This document shows, one piece after another, positions 1 to 8,686 of a stretch of 64,000 bases of DNA. Source of the stretch: Paraflavitalea pollutisoli. GTDB taxonomy: Bacteria; Bacteroidota; Bacteroidia; Chitinophagales; Chitinophagaceae. The stretch spans positions 558,001 to 622,000 of the forward strand of contig NZ_JARKMX010000014.1 of NCBI RefSeq assembly GCF_029360705.1, read 5' to 3'. The notes under the pieces are model-generated. The model saw only the letters and a program-made list of their open reading frames with translations, searched no databases and had not been told where the DNA came from. Made by a program: the position numbers and the translations under genes. Within the stretch, counting starts at the first letter, position 1. Every line of letters starts with the position of its first letter.

Positions 1-578
1 ACCACATCCAGCACGACCAGGTCGCCTACTTTTTCGAAGGCTACCCAGGCGGCATTCTTGGTTAGCCGGAATTTACGGGTGGTACCAATACGGGCAAAAG
101 ACGTATAATGGCCTTCGCTCGTTGTGATGCTGTTGCGCTTCAACTGACGGGTGGCGGGGTCATAGAACTGTACGCGGCTATGCCGTACATTGTCCACCGC
201 ATAACCGGTATCGATCTCCACTTCAAACCACAGATTGGTGGGATCTTTGGCGACGATCACTCCCTGCGTAAAACAAAGCGGATCGTAGTCGATCGTGAGG
301 TCCTTGATGGTGATATCCGTACAATTGAGGAAGCGGAAAGCCAGTTCCTGCGAGTTGCAGATGATGGTGGAATTGTTACCCCGGATCTCTACATTGCTGA
401 GGTTGTGAAACTGATAGGCGCCATTCGTCATATTGTTGAGCAGGTAGGTACCTGCCGGTATATTGATCACGGCGCTACCGGCCTGTGCGTCGAGGATGGG
501 TTTCAATTCGGGCCATTGCCTGGCAGATGCCGTCAGGGATACCAGGAGAAAAAATAACAAGTAAAATATCCTATTCAT
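1..578 (-). CDS. Exported right-handed beta-helix protein (C-terminus beyond window)
   Basis: The reading frame opens with an ATG at 576-578 on the minus strand and runs off the left edge, so about 192 residues are visible. The protein starts MNRIFYLLFFLLVSLTASA, a clear signal peptide. It continues with short strand-turn repeats such as VEIRGNNSTIICNS and ITIKDLTIDYDP, which are typical of right-handed parallel beta-helix (pectate-lyase-like) proteins. Such proteins often bind or cleave polysaccharides. No catalytic residues can be assigned from the visible part. It lies 46 bp downstream of the T9SS-exported protein (625-1953) on the same strand, so the two are probably co-transcribed. The general fold is fairly sure; the substrate is unknown. 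Confidence 0.75.
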   Translation of the reverse strand, partial: MNRIFYLLFFLLVSLTASARQWPELKPILDAQAGSAVINIPAGTYLLNNMTNGAYQFHNLSNVEIRGNNSTIICNSQELAFRFLNCTDITIKDLTIDYDPLCFTQGVIVAKDPTNLWFEVEIDTGYAVDNVRHSRVQFYDPATRQLKRNSITTSEGHYTSFARIGTTRKFRLTKNAAWVAFEKVGDLVVLDV

Positions 579-624
579 AACTATTGAGCTTTATGGTATT
601 GTGAAATAGGTGGGGCCCGGCGGG

Positions 625-1953
625 CTACAGCTTCACCAACTTTTTAGTAGCTGCTGTTTTACCATCGTGCAGGGTGACATAGTAAATGCCCTGCAAGAGT
701 CCCGTGAGATCGATGTTCACCCGGCCATTTTGCAGTCCACCACCTTCTACTCTTTTTACGACCTGTCCGGAGGAATTGGTCACCACCAGTGTTCCTTTGT
801 TCAATTGTTTCGCATCGAACGTTACCAATACCTGGTCGCGGGCTGCATTGGGCGTCAGTTGCAGTTGCCGGAGGGATGATGCTTCGGAAGCAACCAGGGA
901 AGGCGAAACAGCTTCGGGCGCCATCACGATGGAGCGGAACACCTGCATATCGTTGGAGTGAACGATCAGTTTCGGCGTGAGTGCTGCGAACGAAGCATTG
1001 TACCCAGTATTATCAGTGAGCGTAACTACTTCTCCGCTGGCGCCGGTACTGTTGTCATTCCGGCGGATGGCGTACATCACGACATGACCGCTGGCATTGA
1101 GTTGCCCGGTCACAGCGCGGTATTTATCAGACAAGGCGCCGATGGCCCCATTGCTCACCCAGGTACCGCCCGATAGCGAATATTTCTTCAATTGGTTATC
1201 ATCCGCCACGTACAGCACATCCGATCCCGATCCGGCATTGATCATAAAGAATTGATAGGGACTACCGGCCGTGGATACACCGGGCAGGTTGGTCATTGTT
1301 TGGCCCGTGGTAACAGGTAGCCCGGTTCCCACCGACGTGATGCGCAATGAGCCTGAGGTAGAAGTAGCATACAACTGACCGTTTATCACCATGAGGTTAC
1401 GGGCTGTGGTGGTGGTAAGTTGCGTGTGCGTGGTACCACCCAATGTAGAGTGCATGACGCCGCCCGAGCCGCCACTGGTCCAGATACTGGCGCCATCGAT
1501 CACGGCAGCACGAATAGACTGCGTGTTGAAAGCGCTGAGGGCCGTACTGGTGTTAATAGCAGCATTATGATCGATGACCCCTACTACCCTTTTTACCGTA
1601 GCGCTGGCGGAGGCGGAAACACCTGCCAGTCCGGGAGCAGCATCATAACCGGCCAGTGCCAGTTGACTCCCATCCTGCGAAAGGCTGACATACCCTTCGG
1701 TATAGTCACTGGTAGAGATGGGCAGCGTGAGGCGTTTGTTGGTACCGTCTACCACGGTGGGCAGCGCAATGGTACGGACAAGATCCCCGCAGGGATTGTA
1801 TTCGTCGAGGTAAACGGGTTGCGCGACACCGGCCGTCAGTACACCAGCGCCGGAACCTATTCTTACCACTACGAAATTTCCAGGCGTAAATGCCTGCGAG
1901 AAGGTGTTGGTAGCTATCAGCACCAACAACAAATGAAGGATTGTTTTTTTCAT
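625..1953 (-). CDS. T9SS-exported protein of unknown function with C-terminal sorting domain
   Basis: The protein has 442 residues. I place the start at 1951-1953 because it gives the signal peptide MKKTILHLLLVLIATNTFSQ; the frame is open further upstream but that part is not protein-like. The middle, about residues 25-350, is Ser/Thr/Gly-rich with repeated motifs such as GQLYATSTSGS and SDVLYVADDNQLKKYS that look like beta-propeller blades. The last 80 or so residues form a type A T9SS sorting domain, with LQLTPNAARDQVLVTF early, GLLQGIYYVTL later and a basic end (KKLVKL). It is therefore probably secreted or surface-anchored through the outer membrane. An AraC gene lies upstream on the same strand, with a direct-repeat operator candidate (2029-2059) between them. 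The function is not recognised. Confidence 0.85.
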   Translation of the reverse strand: MKKTILHLLLVLIATNTFSQAFTPGNFVVVRIGSGAGVLTAGVAQPVYLDEYNPCGDLVRTIALPTVVDGTNKRLTLPISTSDYTEGYVSLSQDGSQLALAGYDAAPGLAGVSASASATVKRVVGVIDHNAAINTSTALSAFNTQSIRAAVIDGASIWTSGGSGGVMHSTLGGTTHTQLTTTTARNLMVINGQLYATSTSGSLRITSVGTGLPVTTGQTMTNLPGVSTAGSPYQFFMINAGSGSDVLYVADDNQLKKYSLSGGTWVSNGAIGALSDKYRAVTGQLNASGHVVMYAIRRNDNSTGASGEVVTLTDNTGYNASFAALTPKLIVHSNDMQVFRSIVMAPEAVSPSLVASEASSLRQLQLTPNAARDQVLVTFDAKQLNKGTLVVTNSSGQVVKRVEGGGLQNGRVNIDLTGLLQGIYYVTLHDGKTAATKKLVKL

Positions 1954-2028
1954 ATGGCAAATCGTATTGTGAACAAGTAACACAAAAAACGATTGGCCGG
2001 AAGCGAAAAGAACGCCGTTTTTTTTCAT

Positions 2029-2059
2029 GGGAATGTTCCCGGTGAGCGGGAATGTTCCC
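2029..2059. promoter_or_regulatory. Pair of direct repeats, candidate operator
   Basis: The 12-mer GGGAATGTTCCC occurs at 2029-2040 and again at 2048-2059, 19 bp from start to start. Each copy is itself nearly palindromic. The pair sits in the 210-bp gap between the AraC gene and the exported-protein gene, 76 bp upstream of the latter's start codon. Tandem sites about two helical turns apart suit AraC-type dimers, so the neighbouring AraC protein is a reasonable but unproven ligand. Confidence 0.4.
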
Positions 2060-2163
2060 ATGAGGAGAACCGCTCGTTTCGAGTCGTTGTACGTCTGATG
2101 CTCACAGGACTTCTGCGATAAGGTCACCTTGCACCATCGTGTCCTCAACAGCGTCGCCTTCAC

Positions 2164-2946
2164 CTACTTTACCAGCTTCTTAACATGACTCTCATCAGTC
2201 AGGCCAAATTCGGCGGCTATTTCCTTGAGACTGTACTGCCCACTGGCGAGGCGCTGTGTGATCAGCGTTTTTCGGTATGCCTGGATATAGTCGCGTAGTG
2301 TGATTCCGGTATTGCGTTTGAAATAAGGACCAATATAATCAGCGGTGGTATTGAACTGGTCCGCCATCACCGGCGCACGTAGTTGCTCTGGTTCGTAAAT
2401 ATGCTTGTGCACATAGCAGAATATCGCCTGCATGTCTTTGCCACGGCCGGGCACCACTTTCAGTTCCGGCATATTCCGCTGCAGGATACTGGCGATCGAC
2501 AACAATTGCCACCACAACAGCTGCTCATTACCGACGGTGTCTTCTTTCATGGTAGCCACCGTATCAAATAACCGCGCTGCGATCTTGTTATCAACTTCCA
2601 TCAACCGGAACCCCGACTGATGCGTCTCCCTGCTCTTGATCAGGTATTCCAGATGTTGCCAGCCTTGCGCAGGCCCACTGCTTTGCTTGTACAAATAGGG
2701 ATCAGTAAACTTCAAGTAAATAAAACGGGTCGGTGCAGCAATCTCGAAGTAATGTTGATCTTCCGGCCCCAACAGGAAGATCGTCCCCGCCTGATAAGGC
2801 TGTGCCAGTTGATTCACCACATGAACCCCCTTGCCCTTTTTGACGTAGATGAGTTCATAGTGGTTGTGGTTGTGCGCAGGATGTAGCCACTCTCCCACTT
2901 CAAAGTCTTCCACCACCAAAGGCTGAAATTGCCGGTAACGTTTCAT
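2164..2946 (-). CDS. AraC family transcriptional regulator, short C-terminus
   Basis: The protein has 260 residues. Residues 1-100 are a cupin-like sensing domain (HPAHNHNHYELIYVKKGKG, GTIFLLGPEDQHYFE). The C-terminal part, about 165-260, holds the paired helix-turn-helix of the AraC family (TLRDYIQAYRKTLITQRLAS, then YSLKEIAAEFGLTDESHVKK). The protein stops at KKLVK, roughly a dozen residues before the usual end of the second HTH (normally KxFKKxxGxSPxxYR). Neither other frame beyond the stop restores that ending, so the C-terminus may really be short or recently lost. It is divergent from the SDR gene at 3059 with 112 bp between the starts, and upstream of the exported-protein gene on the same strand. 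Either neighbour could be its target. Confidence 0.85.
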   Translation of the reverse strand: MKRYRQFQPLVVEDFEVGEWLHPAHNHNHYELIYVKKGKGVHVVNQLAQPYQAGTIFLLGPEDQHYFEIAAPTRFIYLKFTDPYLYKQSSGPAQGWQHLEYLIKSRETHQSGFRLMEVDNKIAARLFDTVATMKEDTVGNEQLLWWQLLSIASILQRNMPELKVVPGRGKDMQAIFCYVHKHIYEPEQLRAPVMADQFNTTADYIGPYFKRNTGITLRDYIQAYRKTLITQRLASGQYSLKEIAAEFGLTDESHVKKLVK

Positions 2947-3058
2947 AGCGAAAAGTTACCAATTCTTCACGGAACTATACCAACAACCCTGATCAACAAA
3001 GTGGAGCTTTGCAATAAGAACAACGCCTTACAGGCATGACTTACTGTAAAACTTTTTT

Positions 3059-4117
3059 ATGCAAAACACAATTAATACGGCACTCGTGGTAGGCGCCAAT
3101 GGCGTCATCGGCAGCAACCTCATCAAACATTTACAGTCGCTCGACAACTGGCAGGTGATCGGACTATCCCGCAAGGGCGGCGACAACAAGCCTCGCCTGC
3201 AACACGTGGCTATTGACCTATTGGATGCTGCTGCCAGCCGTAACGCCCTGGTCCACCTCAACAACGTCACGCATATTTTCTATTCTGCCTACCAGGATCG
3301 CCCTACCTGGGCTGAGTTGGTCGCTCCTAACCTGGCCATGCTGGTGAACGTGGTGGAGGCCATAGAACCCATCGCCCCTAATCTGCAGCATATTTCCCTG
3401 ATGCAGGGCTACAAAGTGTATGGCGCCCACCTGGGGCCTTTTAAAACACCTGCCAAAGAAAGTGATGCAGGGCACATGCCGCCCGAGTTCAACGTCGACC
3501 AGCAACAATGGCTGGAACGGCAGCAGCAAGGCAAACGCTGGACCTGGTCGGCCATACGCCCTTCGGTGGTGGGCGGTACCGCCCTGGGCAACCCCATGAA
3601 CCTCGCGCTCAATATTGCCGTCTACGCCTCAATCTCCAAAGCCCATGGACTGCCTCTGCGGTTTCCCGGCAAACCCGGCGCCTACGACAAACTGATGGAA
3701 ATGACGGATGCCGGTCTGTTGGCAGAAGCGACGGTATGGGCCGCCACAACGGCAGCAGCGGCCAATGAGGCGTTCAATATTGCCAATGGAGATTTGTTCC
3801 GCTGGAATGATCTATGGCCCAACATCGCGGCTTATTTTGATCTTACCGTGGCTCCACCGTTGCCGATGCAGCTACAAACCGTTATGGCGGATAAAGAACC
3901 AGTTTGGCAACGGCTGCAAGAACAACACGGTCTGGCGACGCATCCGTATGCACAACTATCCAACTGGGCTTTCGCCGACTTCGTGTTTTCGTGGGACTAT
4001 GACTTCTTTGCAGACGGCAGCAAGGCACGTCGCCTCGGTTTTCATAAGTATGTCGATACGGAGCAGATGTTTTACCGGTTGTTTGATGAGCTGCGGGCAA
4101 TGACAGTAATTCCCTGA
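3059..4117 (+). CDS. PRISE-like SDR family oxidoreductase
   Basis: The protein has 352 residues. The N-terminus carries the NAD(P)-binding glycine motif GANGVIGSNL (residues 12-21) followed by LSRKGG, where the arginine would select NADPH. The overall pattern (GYKVYGAHLGPFKTPAKE at 117-134, then WTWSAIRPSVVGG at 161-173 and GNPMNLALNIAVYA) matches the bacterial members of the progesterone 5-beta-reductase/iridoid synthase (PRISE) group of extended SDRs, which reduce enone-type substrates. Lys119 fits the catalytic lysine. The segment that usually reads NFYY and supplies the catalytic tyrosine reads EFNV here (143-146). The substrate is unknown. A divergent AraC regulator lies next to it. Confidence 0.8.
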   Translation: MQNTINTALVVGANGVIGSNLIKHLQSLDNWQVIGLSRKGGDNKPRLQHVAIDLLDAAASRNALVHLNNVTHIFYSAYQDRPTWAELVAPNLAMLVNVVEAIEPIAPNLQHISLMQGYKVYGAHLGPFKTPAKESDAGHMPPEFNVDQQQWLERQQQGKRWTWSAIRPSVVGGTALGNPMNLALNIAVYASISKAHGLPLRFPGKPGAYDKLMEMTDAGLLAEATVWAATTAAAANEAFNIANGDLFRWNDLWPNIAAYFDLTVAPPLPMQLQTVMADKEPVWQRLQEQHGLATHPYAQLSNWAFADFVFSWDYDFFADGSKARRLGFHKYVDTEQMFYRLFDELRAMTVIP

Positions 4118-4515
4118 TTCGTTTCTTTCCCGGGCGACAAAGTAAGCAGTGCCACTACGTACAGCCTATCGAATGGCCTTGGGAGTATGCTTACTGGCCA
4201 GATAATGCTTACAAGGTCGCACTGAATAGTACTAAAGGTCGCACTGCAATGGCCTAAACAGTGCTACATACCCTACATTCCGATGACAGCTGGACTTCAA
4301 TAACAGGCTTATTGCCAAGCAATTGAAATACTTCCGACTTATTAATGGCAAACATAGTGAGTGGGACCTTGAACATTTTCTTCATTGGTCCGCTTCGGGG
4401 GAGTTAGGAGGGACGCAGCAAGCGGGCACAATGGCTGCCAAGTGCACGCGGAGAAGTGTCGCCGTTTATAGAGTAACCAACAGGATGACACCAACAAAGA
4501 TGAACTGTGTAGGTT
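4118..4515. other. Intergenic stretch without a convincing gene
   Basis: This gap lies between the convergent SDR and lipoprotein genes. The 12-mer AAGGTCGCACTG occurs twice, at 4213-4224 and 4235-4246. An open frame on the plus strand covering about 4290-4526 begins plausibly (for example KQLKYFRLINGKHSEWDLEH) but has no recognisable family, no good start signal and an atypical second half. I treat it as non-coding or as a decayed gene. No terminator hairpin is obvious. Confidence 0.4.
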
Positions 4516-4519
4516 TCAT
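4466..4519 (-). CDS. Possible 17-residue hydrophobic peptide, translationally coupled
   Basis: An ATG at 4517-4519 overlaps the TGA stop of the upstream lipoprotein gene in an ATGA arrangement, the usual sign of translational coupling. The frame encodes only MKPTQFIFVGVILLVTL, a single hydrophobic segment, before a TAA at 4466-4468. It could be a real membrane peptide, the stump of a larger membrane protein, or chance. No family is recognised. Confidence 0.2.
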   Translation of the reverse strand: MKPTQFIFVGVILLVTL

Positions 4520-5100
4520 GGTTTGATTAAATGTGCGGAAGCTGTTGATCCGTCCTTGCTCACCCTGATGTATTCCGTCGTCGTTTGGTGACCGGCACCA
4601 AAAGTGGGCATGAAGAGCAACATCGCCACACCTCCCTTACTATTGACTATTACCAGGTTGTTTTCGACGGTAAGTCCTATACAATTGTCTTCAGAACTAA
4701 GCCCCCAAAGCAAGGGACCAAAGATCATACCGGCCGAATAGTATTTTCGGGTATCCAGAAATCCTTTTTTCACCCGAAACTTGAGCCTTTTGGTCTCGAT
4801 AAGGCTATCATTGCGCAGCAGGCTGGCCTTTATTCGTTTTTCATTCAGCACCTCAAAAGTGACGATTGCCTGATCCCCATTCACGATGGGTGGATGATCG
4901 GGCTGCAGCGTGGCCCAGAGCGAGTGGCCCTCCCTGTAGACGGTATCGATATTCTTGTTATAGAATCTACCATTCAAAGCGGCGAGTTGCTCTTTGGAAA
5001 GGAACTGGTCCTGTTTCATTTCTTTCCGCATGCTCAGGTCAACCGTTGCGCAGGAGGAGGCAGCCAGTATAAGCAAGTTTAAGAAAAGGTATTTCATCAT
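4516..5100 (-). CDS. Putative lipoprotein of unknown function
   Basis: The protein has 194 residues. MMKYLFLNLLILAASSCATV is a signal peptide ending in a lipobox (AASSC), so the mature protein should be a lipoprotein anchored through Cys17. The start could equally be the second Met, one codon in. The rest is soluble and beta-rich (LWATLQPDHPP, QAIVTFEVLNEKRIKASLL). A hydrophobic stretch, YSAGMIFGPLLWGLS, lies in the middle, followed by GGVAMLLFMPTFGAG. I do not recognise a family. The next minus-strand gene upstream (5165-5875) is 64 bp away and also encodes an exported protein, so they may be one transcript. Confidence 0.7.
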   Translation of the reverse strand: MMKYLFLNLLILAASSCATVDLSMRKEMKQDQFLSKEQLAALNGRFYNKNIDTVYREGHSLWATLQPDHPPIVNGDQAIVTFEVLNEKRIKASLLRNDSLIETKRLKFRVKKGFLDTRKYYSAGMIFGPLLWGLSSEDNCIGLTVENNLVIVNSKGGVAMLLFMPTFGAGHQTTTEYIRVSKDGSTASAHLIKP

Positions 5101-5164
5101 GGGTGGAGGTTAGTTGGGGCCAGTTTAGCCACCTCAATATAAGCCGAATTGCTGATGAATGCAG

Positions 5165-5875
5165 CTATTCGTAGTAAGTATAACTCAGCTTCACCATTTT
5201 TTGTACGCCCCGCTCCGGGCGGGTGATGATGATCTGCAGTGGATTGCCGATCGGGTCGAATGCTACATATTGGTAACTGGTTTGCCCCTCGATTCCATTG
5301 ACCTGGTCTTTCGTTTTATAGGAAATGATCTGCTGCTGGGTGTTCAGGTGAAACGTCTGCCAGTTGTCTTGCAGCAGCTTACCAGTCGGATCGAACGTAC
5401 GTATCCTGGTTTGCTGCACCCGCGACGAATCGTTGAGGGTGACGGTCGTTTCATATTTTGGCTTCCCTTCTCCATCCGTCACCTTCTCCAGGTATTCTTT
5501 GGGCGATAGCCAGGTCACCTTGCCCTGCAGCAATACCTGTTTGCCTTTGCTGTAGGAAGTCCACTCCGATTTAAGGTTGTTGTGAAAGCGATAGACATTT
5601 TTGTAATACGACACCTGACCGCTACCCGCCGGGCCAGCCGCGGTAAGCGAGTCAATATTCCCCTGTACATTGAAGTAATACCGGTAGCTCACCAGGGGCA
5701 TGACCGTATCTACGCGAATATTGCCATCCGCATCGGACTCCATTTGGAAATCTTCCCGGGTAACGACCTTCACGGCACCCTTGTATCCATATTCGTGTTG
5801 GTCGCGGTGCATGGATTGCGCCTGCGTGCAATAGCAAGCCAGTATCAACAATATGATCAAGGTTAGTTTGTACAT
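5165..5875 (-). CDS. Exported protein of unknown function
   Basis: The protein has 236 residues. MYKLTLIILLILACYCTQAQ is a signal peptide; the cysteines in it do not form a convincing lipobox. The mature part is built from repeated strand-like segments with conserved Tyr and Asn/Asp turns (YRYYFNVQGNIDSL, VYRFHNNLKSEWTSYS, QQQIISYKTKDQVNG, YQYVAFDPIGNPLQI). These resemble the RHS/YD-like strand repeats seen in many exported Bacteroidota proteins of unknown role. No catalytic motif is visible. It probably lies in the periplasm or on the outer membrane. Confidence 0.65.
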   Translation of the reverse strand: MYKLTLIILLILACYCTQAQSMHRDQHEYGYKGAVKVVTREDFQMESDADGNIRVDTVMPLVSYRYYFNVQGNIDSLTAAGPAGSGQVSYYKNVYRFHNNLKSEWTSYSKGKQVLLQGKVTWLSPKEYLEKVTDGEGKPKYETTVTLNDSSRVQQTRIRTFDPTGKLLQDNWQTFHLNTQQQIISYKTKDQVNGIEGQTSYQYVAFDPIGNPLQIIITRPERGVQKMVKLSYTYYE

Positions 5876-6379
5876 CCTGCCGTGATTATCCGGTTTAATA
5901 ACACGAAGAACGTCATTTTTCGCTGGCTATTTATCAAGGTCTGTTAAGAGTTTGCCAAAGAACGGGCTTTCTAAAAAGCGATTGGTAATTGAATTTGCCT
6001 TTATAGTTAATGAACTAAACCAGTTGTACATCTCCTTCTATGCAATGACCATGTATGGACACTCGGGGCCCTATCGCTTTTGGTGTAAGTGATTGATTTA
6101 GAAAAGTTGTGCTATTTCCATTACACTTCCATGGGAGCGAGTAGGGAGCGGTATGGAAGCGAGTAGGGAGCGGTACCCTTCGGGCCTCTGCCCAGGGTTT
6201 GAAAAAGTACGGAACGGTACGGGCCGGGTAAGGGATGGGTTCGGAAAACGGCTTGGCTGGAGTACGACTGCACAACACGGTCAAAACGCTGCAAATGTAC
6301 TACGACAAGGAGGGGTGTTCCAACTATTGGGGAAAATGTCATGACATCATGCAATCAGCCATGCAGGTAGATCTACCCG
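5876..6379. other. Intergenic stretch of about 500 bp with a short tandem repeat
   Basis: Lying between a minus-strand gene start and the 3' end of the TonB receptor gene, this stretch holds no reading frame that looks like protein. It contains a 22-bp tandem duplication (6131-6174) followed by a G-rich tract with imperfect GGAGCGGTAC/GGAACGGTAC echoes up to about 6235. The left part should hold the promoter of the 5165-5875 gene, but I could not pick out a clear box. Confidence 0.45.
6131..6174. repeat. 22-bp tandem duplication
   Basis: Two copies, 6131-6152 and 6153-6174, differ by a single base. The shared core is AGCGAGTAGGGAGCGGT. The unit length is not a multiple of three and no gene covers it. 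Confidence 0.7.
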
Positions 6380-8686
6380 CTAAAACTTAAAATTCCACGT
6401 CACGGCAGGAATAATCGGAAACAACGATACCTGGCGGGCTTCTACCTGAAGGGTGCCGTCGTAGGGACTGCCCGTTTGATCGAAGTAAATGAAATAGGGG
6501 TTGAGGTGGCTGTAGACGTTGTAGATGCTGAATACCCAGCTTTGCTGCAGCCGCTGGCCGGGCTTATGCCGGGGCGTGAGTGTCGCCGAAATATCAGCGC
6601 GGTGGTAGGCATCGAGGCGATATTGGTTCACCTTGCTGTACTCCTGGGTGAGTACACCACCAATGATATAAAAACGCTCCGGTAAAGTTGTTGCATTTCC
6701 TGTGCCGTACACAAATACGGCCGAGAACTTCCATTTCTTATTGAGCTCGTACATTCCCACCACCGACATATCGTGCCGGCGATCGTATTTGGCGTAATAT
6801 TTTTGTCCGTCGTTGAGGCCATCAAACTGCCGCCAGGTCCAGGATAAGGTATACCCTACCCAACCTGTAAAGCGGCCTTTGGTTTTGTTGATGAACAATT
6901 CTGTCCCGTAACTCCACCCCTTGCCAAAGACAAACTCCTCTTCCGGGTCCTTGAGCGAAGGCGTATAGCCTTCCCGGTATTCGATCTGGTTGTCCATCTG
7001 CTTATAATACAGTTCGACGGAAGTCTCGAACATGTTGTCGTTGAAGTTGCGGAACAACCCGAGTGCATAGAGCCAGCTTTGCTGCGGCCTCACCCGGTAA
7101 GTACTCGGCACCCACAGGTCGGTTGGTAAAGTAGAACCGGCGTTGCTCACCAGGTGTATGTACTGGTTATTGCGTGTCACTGCCACTTTCAGCGATGTTT
7201 CCTCATCCAGTATATAACGTACCGACAACCGCGGCTCCAGCCCGTTGTAACTTTTTACTCTACTGCCTTTGCCGTACACCACACTATCAAGCTTGTTACC
7301 ATCGGCATCGCGCTCAAACAATTTATACGGCCCCACCTGCGTAAAATTGCTGTACCGCAGTCCCGCATGCACGCGGATGCGGTTGCTCAACTCCCAATCG
7401 TCTTGTACATACAGGCCCGACTCCAACGCATGCTTACGGCCTTCGTTGTTGGGCTCAAACACCGTGGTACCCTGACTGCCACTGAGCACATTGGGCGTAA
7501 ACCGGTGATAGGTATAGATGCCTCCGAAACGAAATTTATGGCGCGGGGCCGGGTAATAATCTACGTCGACCTTGGCACCCAGGTCACGGATACCCGACGA
7601 GAGCTTGATGGAAAAATCATTCTGTGCAGCACCAAACGAGAATTTATAATCGTTGTAGACGAGCGTCGTATTGGCAAACAGCTTGCGGTGAAAGACATGG
7701 TTCCACCGCAGGGTGGCCGTTGCATTGCCCCAGGGAATATTGGCTTTAAAAGAACGCTGGGCATTGTTAAAGTCAAACACATCGCGCCCTACATAGCCAC
7801 TGAGGTAGAGCCGGTCGCGGTCGGAGAATTTATAATTGACCTTGGCATTCACATCATAGAAATAATAGCCGGAGCCATGAAAGGAATTGTCCTTACCGAT
7901 AAAAGGTTTGATCAGCATATCGATGTAGGTACGCCGGGCCGATACGATGAAAGACGCTTTGTCTTTTTGGATCGGTCCCTGTATAGACAATCGCGACGCG
8001 ATGGCCCCAATCCCCCCTTCCACTTCATATTCCTTCATATTCCCCTCTTTCATGGCGATGTCGAGTACTGAAGACAGGCGGCCGCCATATTGCGCGGGCA
8101 TGCCTCCCTTGATCAGGGAGATATTCTTGATGGCATCGGCATTGAAGATGGAGAAGAACCCAAAGAGGTGGCCGGTATTGTATACCGTGGCATCATCGAG
8201 CAGGATGAGGTTTTGATCGGGCCCTCCCCCACGCACGTACAAACCCGTATTCCCCTCTCCGGCATTACGTACACCCGGCATCAGTTGCAGGGTCTTGAGC
8301 AGGTCTACCTCGCCGAGCAATACGGGCACGGCCTTTACCTGGTTGATGGACAGGTCGATCTTGCCCATTTGCGCTTGTTGTACATTGTTGTCGCGGCGGC
8401 GCGAGGAGACGACGACTGTTTCCAGCATTGCCCGCTGCAGCAGTTCGAAGTTGATGACGGTATCCGTGTCCAGTAACAGCTGCAGGGTTCGTGGCTGATA
8501 ACCGGTAAACGTTACATACAACGTGTGGCTATCCTGTGGCAGGGTGATGGAATAGTATCCATATTGGTTGCTGCCCACGCTGCGCCCCATTCCATTGACG
8601 GTTATGGTAGCACCGATCAATGATTCGCCCGATAGCGAATCCCGCACATAACCACTCAGGGTATGCCGGGGCTGCGCGGCCACCAC
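6380..8686 (-). CDS. TonB-dependent outer-membrane receptor with CarboxypepD_reg-like domain
   Basis: From the GTG at 8684-8686 the protein has 768 residues. It begins directly with the CarboxypepD_reg-like domain (HTLSGYVRDSLSGESLIGAT, GYYSITLP), followed by a TonB plug (GKIDLSINQVKAVPVLLGE, VRGGGPDQN, LIKGGMPAQYGGRL). The rest is a long beta-barrel ending in the aromatic residues FKF typical of outer-membrane barrels. Such receptors import substrates across the outer membrane using TonB energy. The GTG start would leave no signal peptide. The in-frame codons just upstream, back to a TAA, encode SLIAWLCTFVVAAQ, an obvious signal sequence, but contain no ATG, GTG or TTG before that GTG (see findings). 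The substrate is not evident; no SusD partner lies next to it. Confidence 0.85.
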   Translation of the reverse strand: MVAAQPRHTLSGYVRDSLSGESLIGATITVNGMGRSVGSNQYGYYSITLPQDSHTLYVTFTGYQPRTLQLLLDTDTVINFELLQRAMLETVVVSSRRRDNNVQQAQMGKIDLSINQVKAVPVLLGEVDLLKTLQLMPGVRNAGEGNTGLYVRGGGPDQNLILLDDATVYNTGHLFGFFSIFNADAIKNISLIKGGMPAQYGGRLSSVLDIAMKEGNMKEYEVEGGIGAIASRLSIQGPIQKDKASFIVSARRTYIDMLIKPFIGKDNSFHGSGYYFYDVNAKVNYKFSDRDRLYLSGYVGRDVFDFNNAQRSFKANIPWGNATATLRWNHVFHRKLFANTTLVYNDYKFSFGAAQNDFSIKLSSGIRDLGAKVDVDYYPAPRHKFRFGGIYTYHRFTPNVLSGSQGTTVFEPNNEGRKHALESGLYVQDDWELSNRIRVHAGLRYSNFTQVGPYKLFERDADGNKLDSVVYGKGSRVKSYNGLEPRLSVRYILDEETSLKVAVTRNNQYIHLVSNAGSTLPTDLWVPSTYRVRPQQSWLYALGLFRNFNDNMFETSVELYYKQMDNQIEYREGYTPSLKDPEEEFVFGKGWSYGTELFINKTKGRFTGWVGYTLSWTWRQFDGLNDGQKYYAKYDRRHDMSVVGMYELNKKWKFSAVFVYGTGNATTLPERFYIIGGVLTQEYSKVNQYRLDAYHRADISATLTPRHKPGQRLQQSWVFSIYNVYSHLNPYFIYFDQTGSPYDGTLQVEARQVSLFPIIPAVTWNFKF

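Noticed and set aside
4290-4526. Plus-strand frame containing KYFRLINGKHSEWDLEHF
   Set aside because: The first part looks protein-like but the second half does not, there is no credible start, and it runs into the end of the lipoprotein gene. At most it is a relic.
6015-6354. Overlapping open frames rich in Pro, Arg and Ser across the 22-bp repeat
   Set aside because: Low-complexity translations of repetitive G-rich DNA, with no family and no initiation signal.
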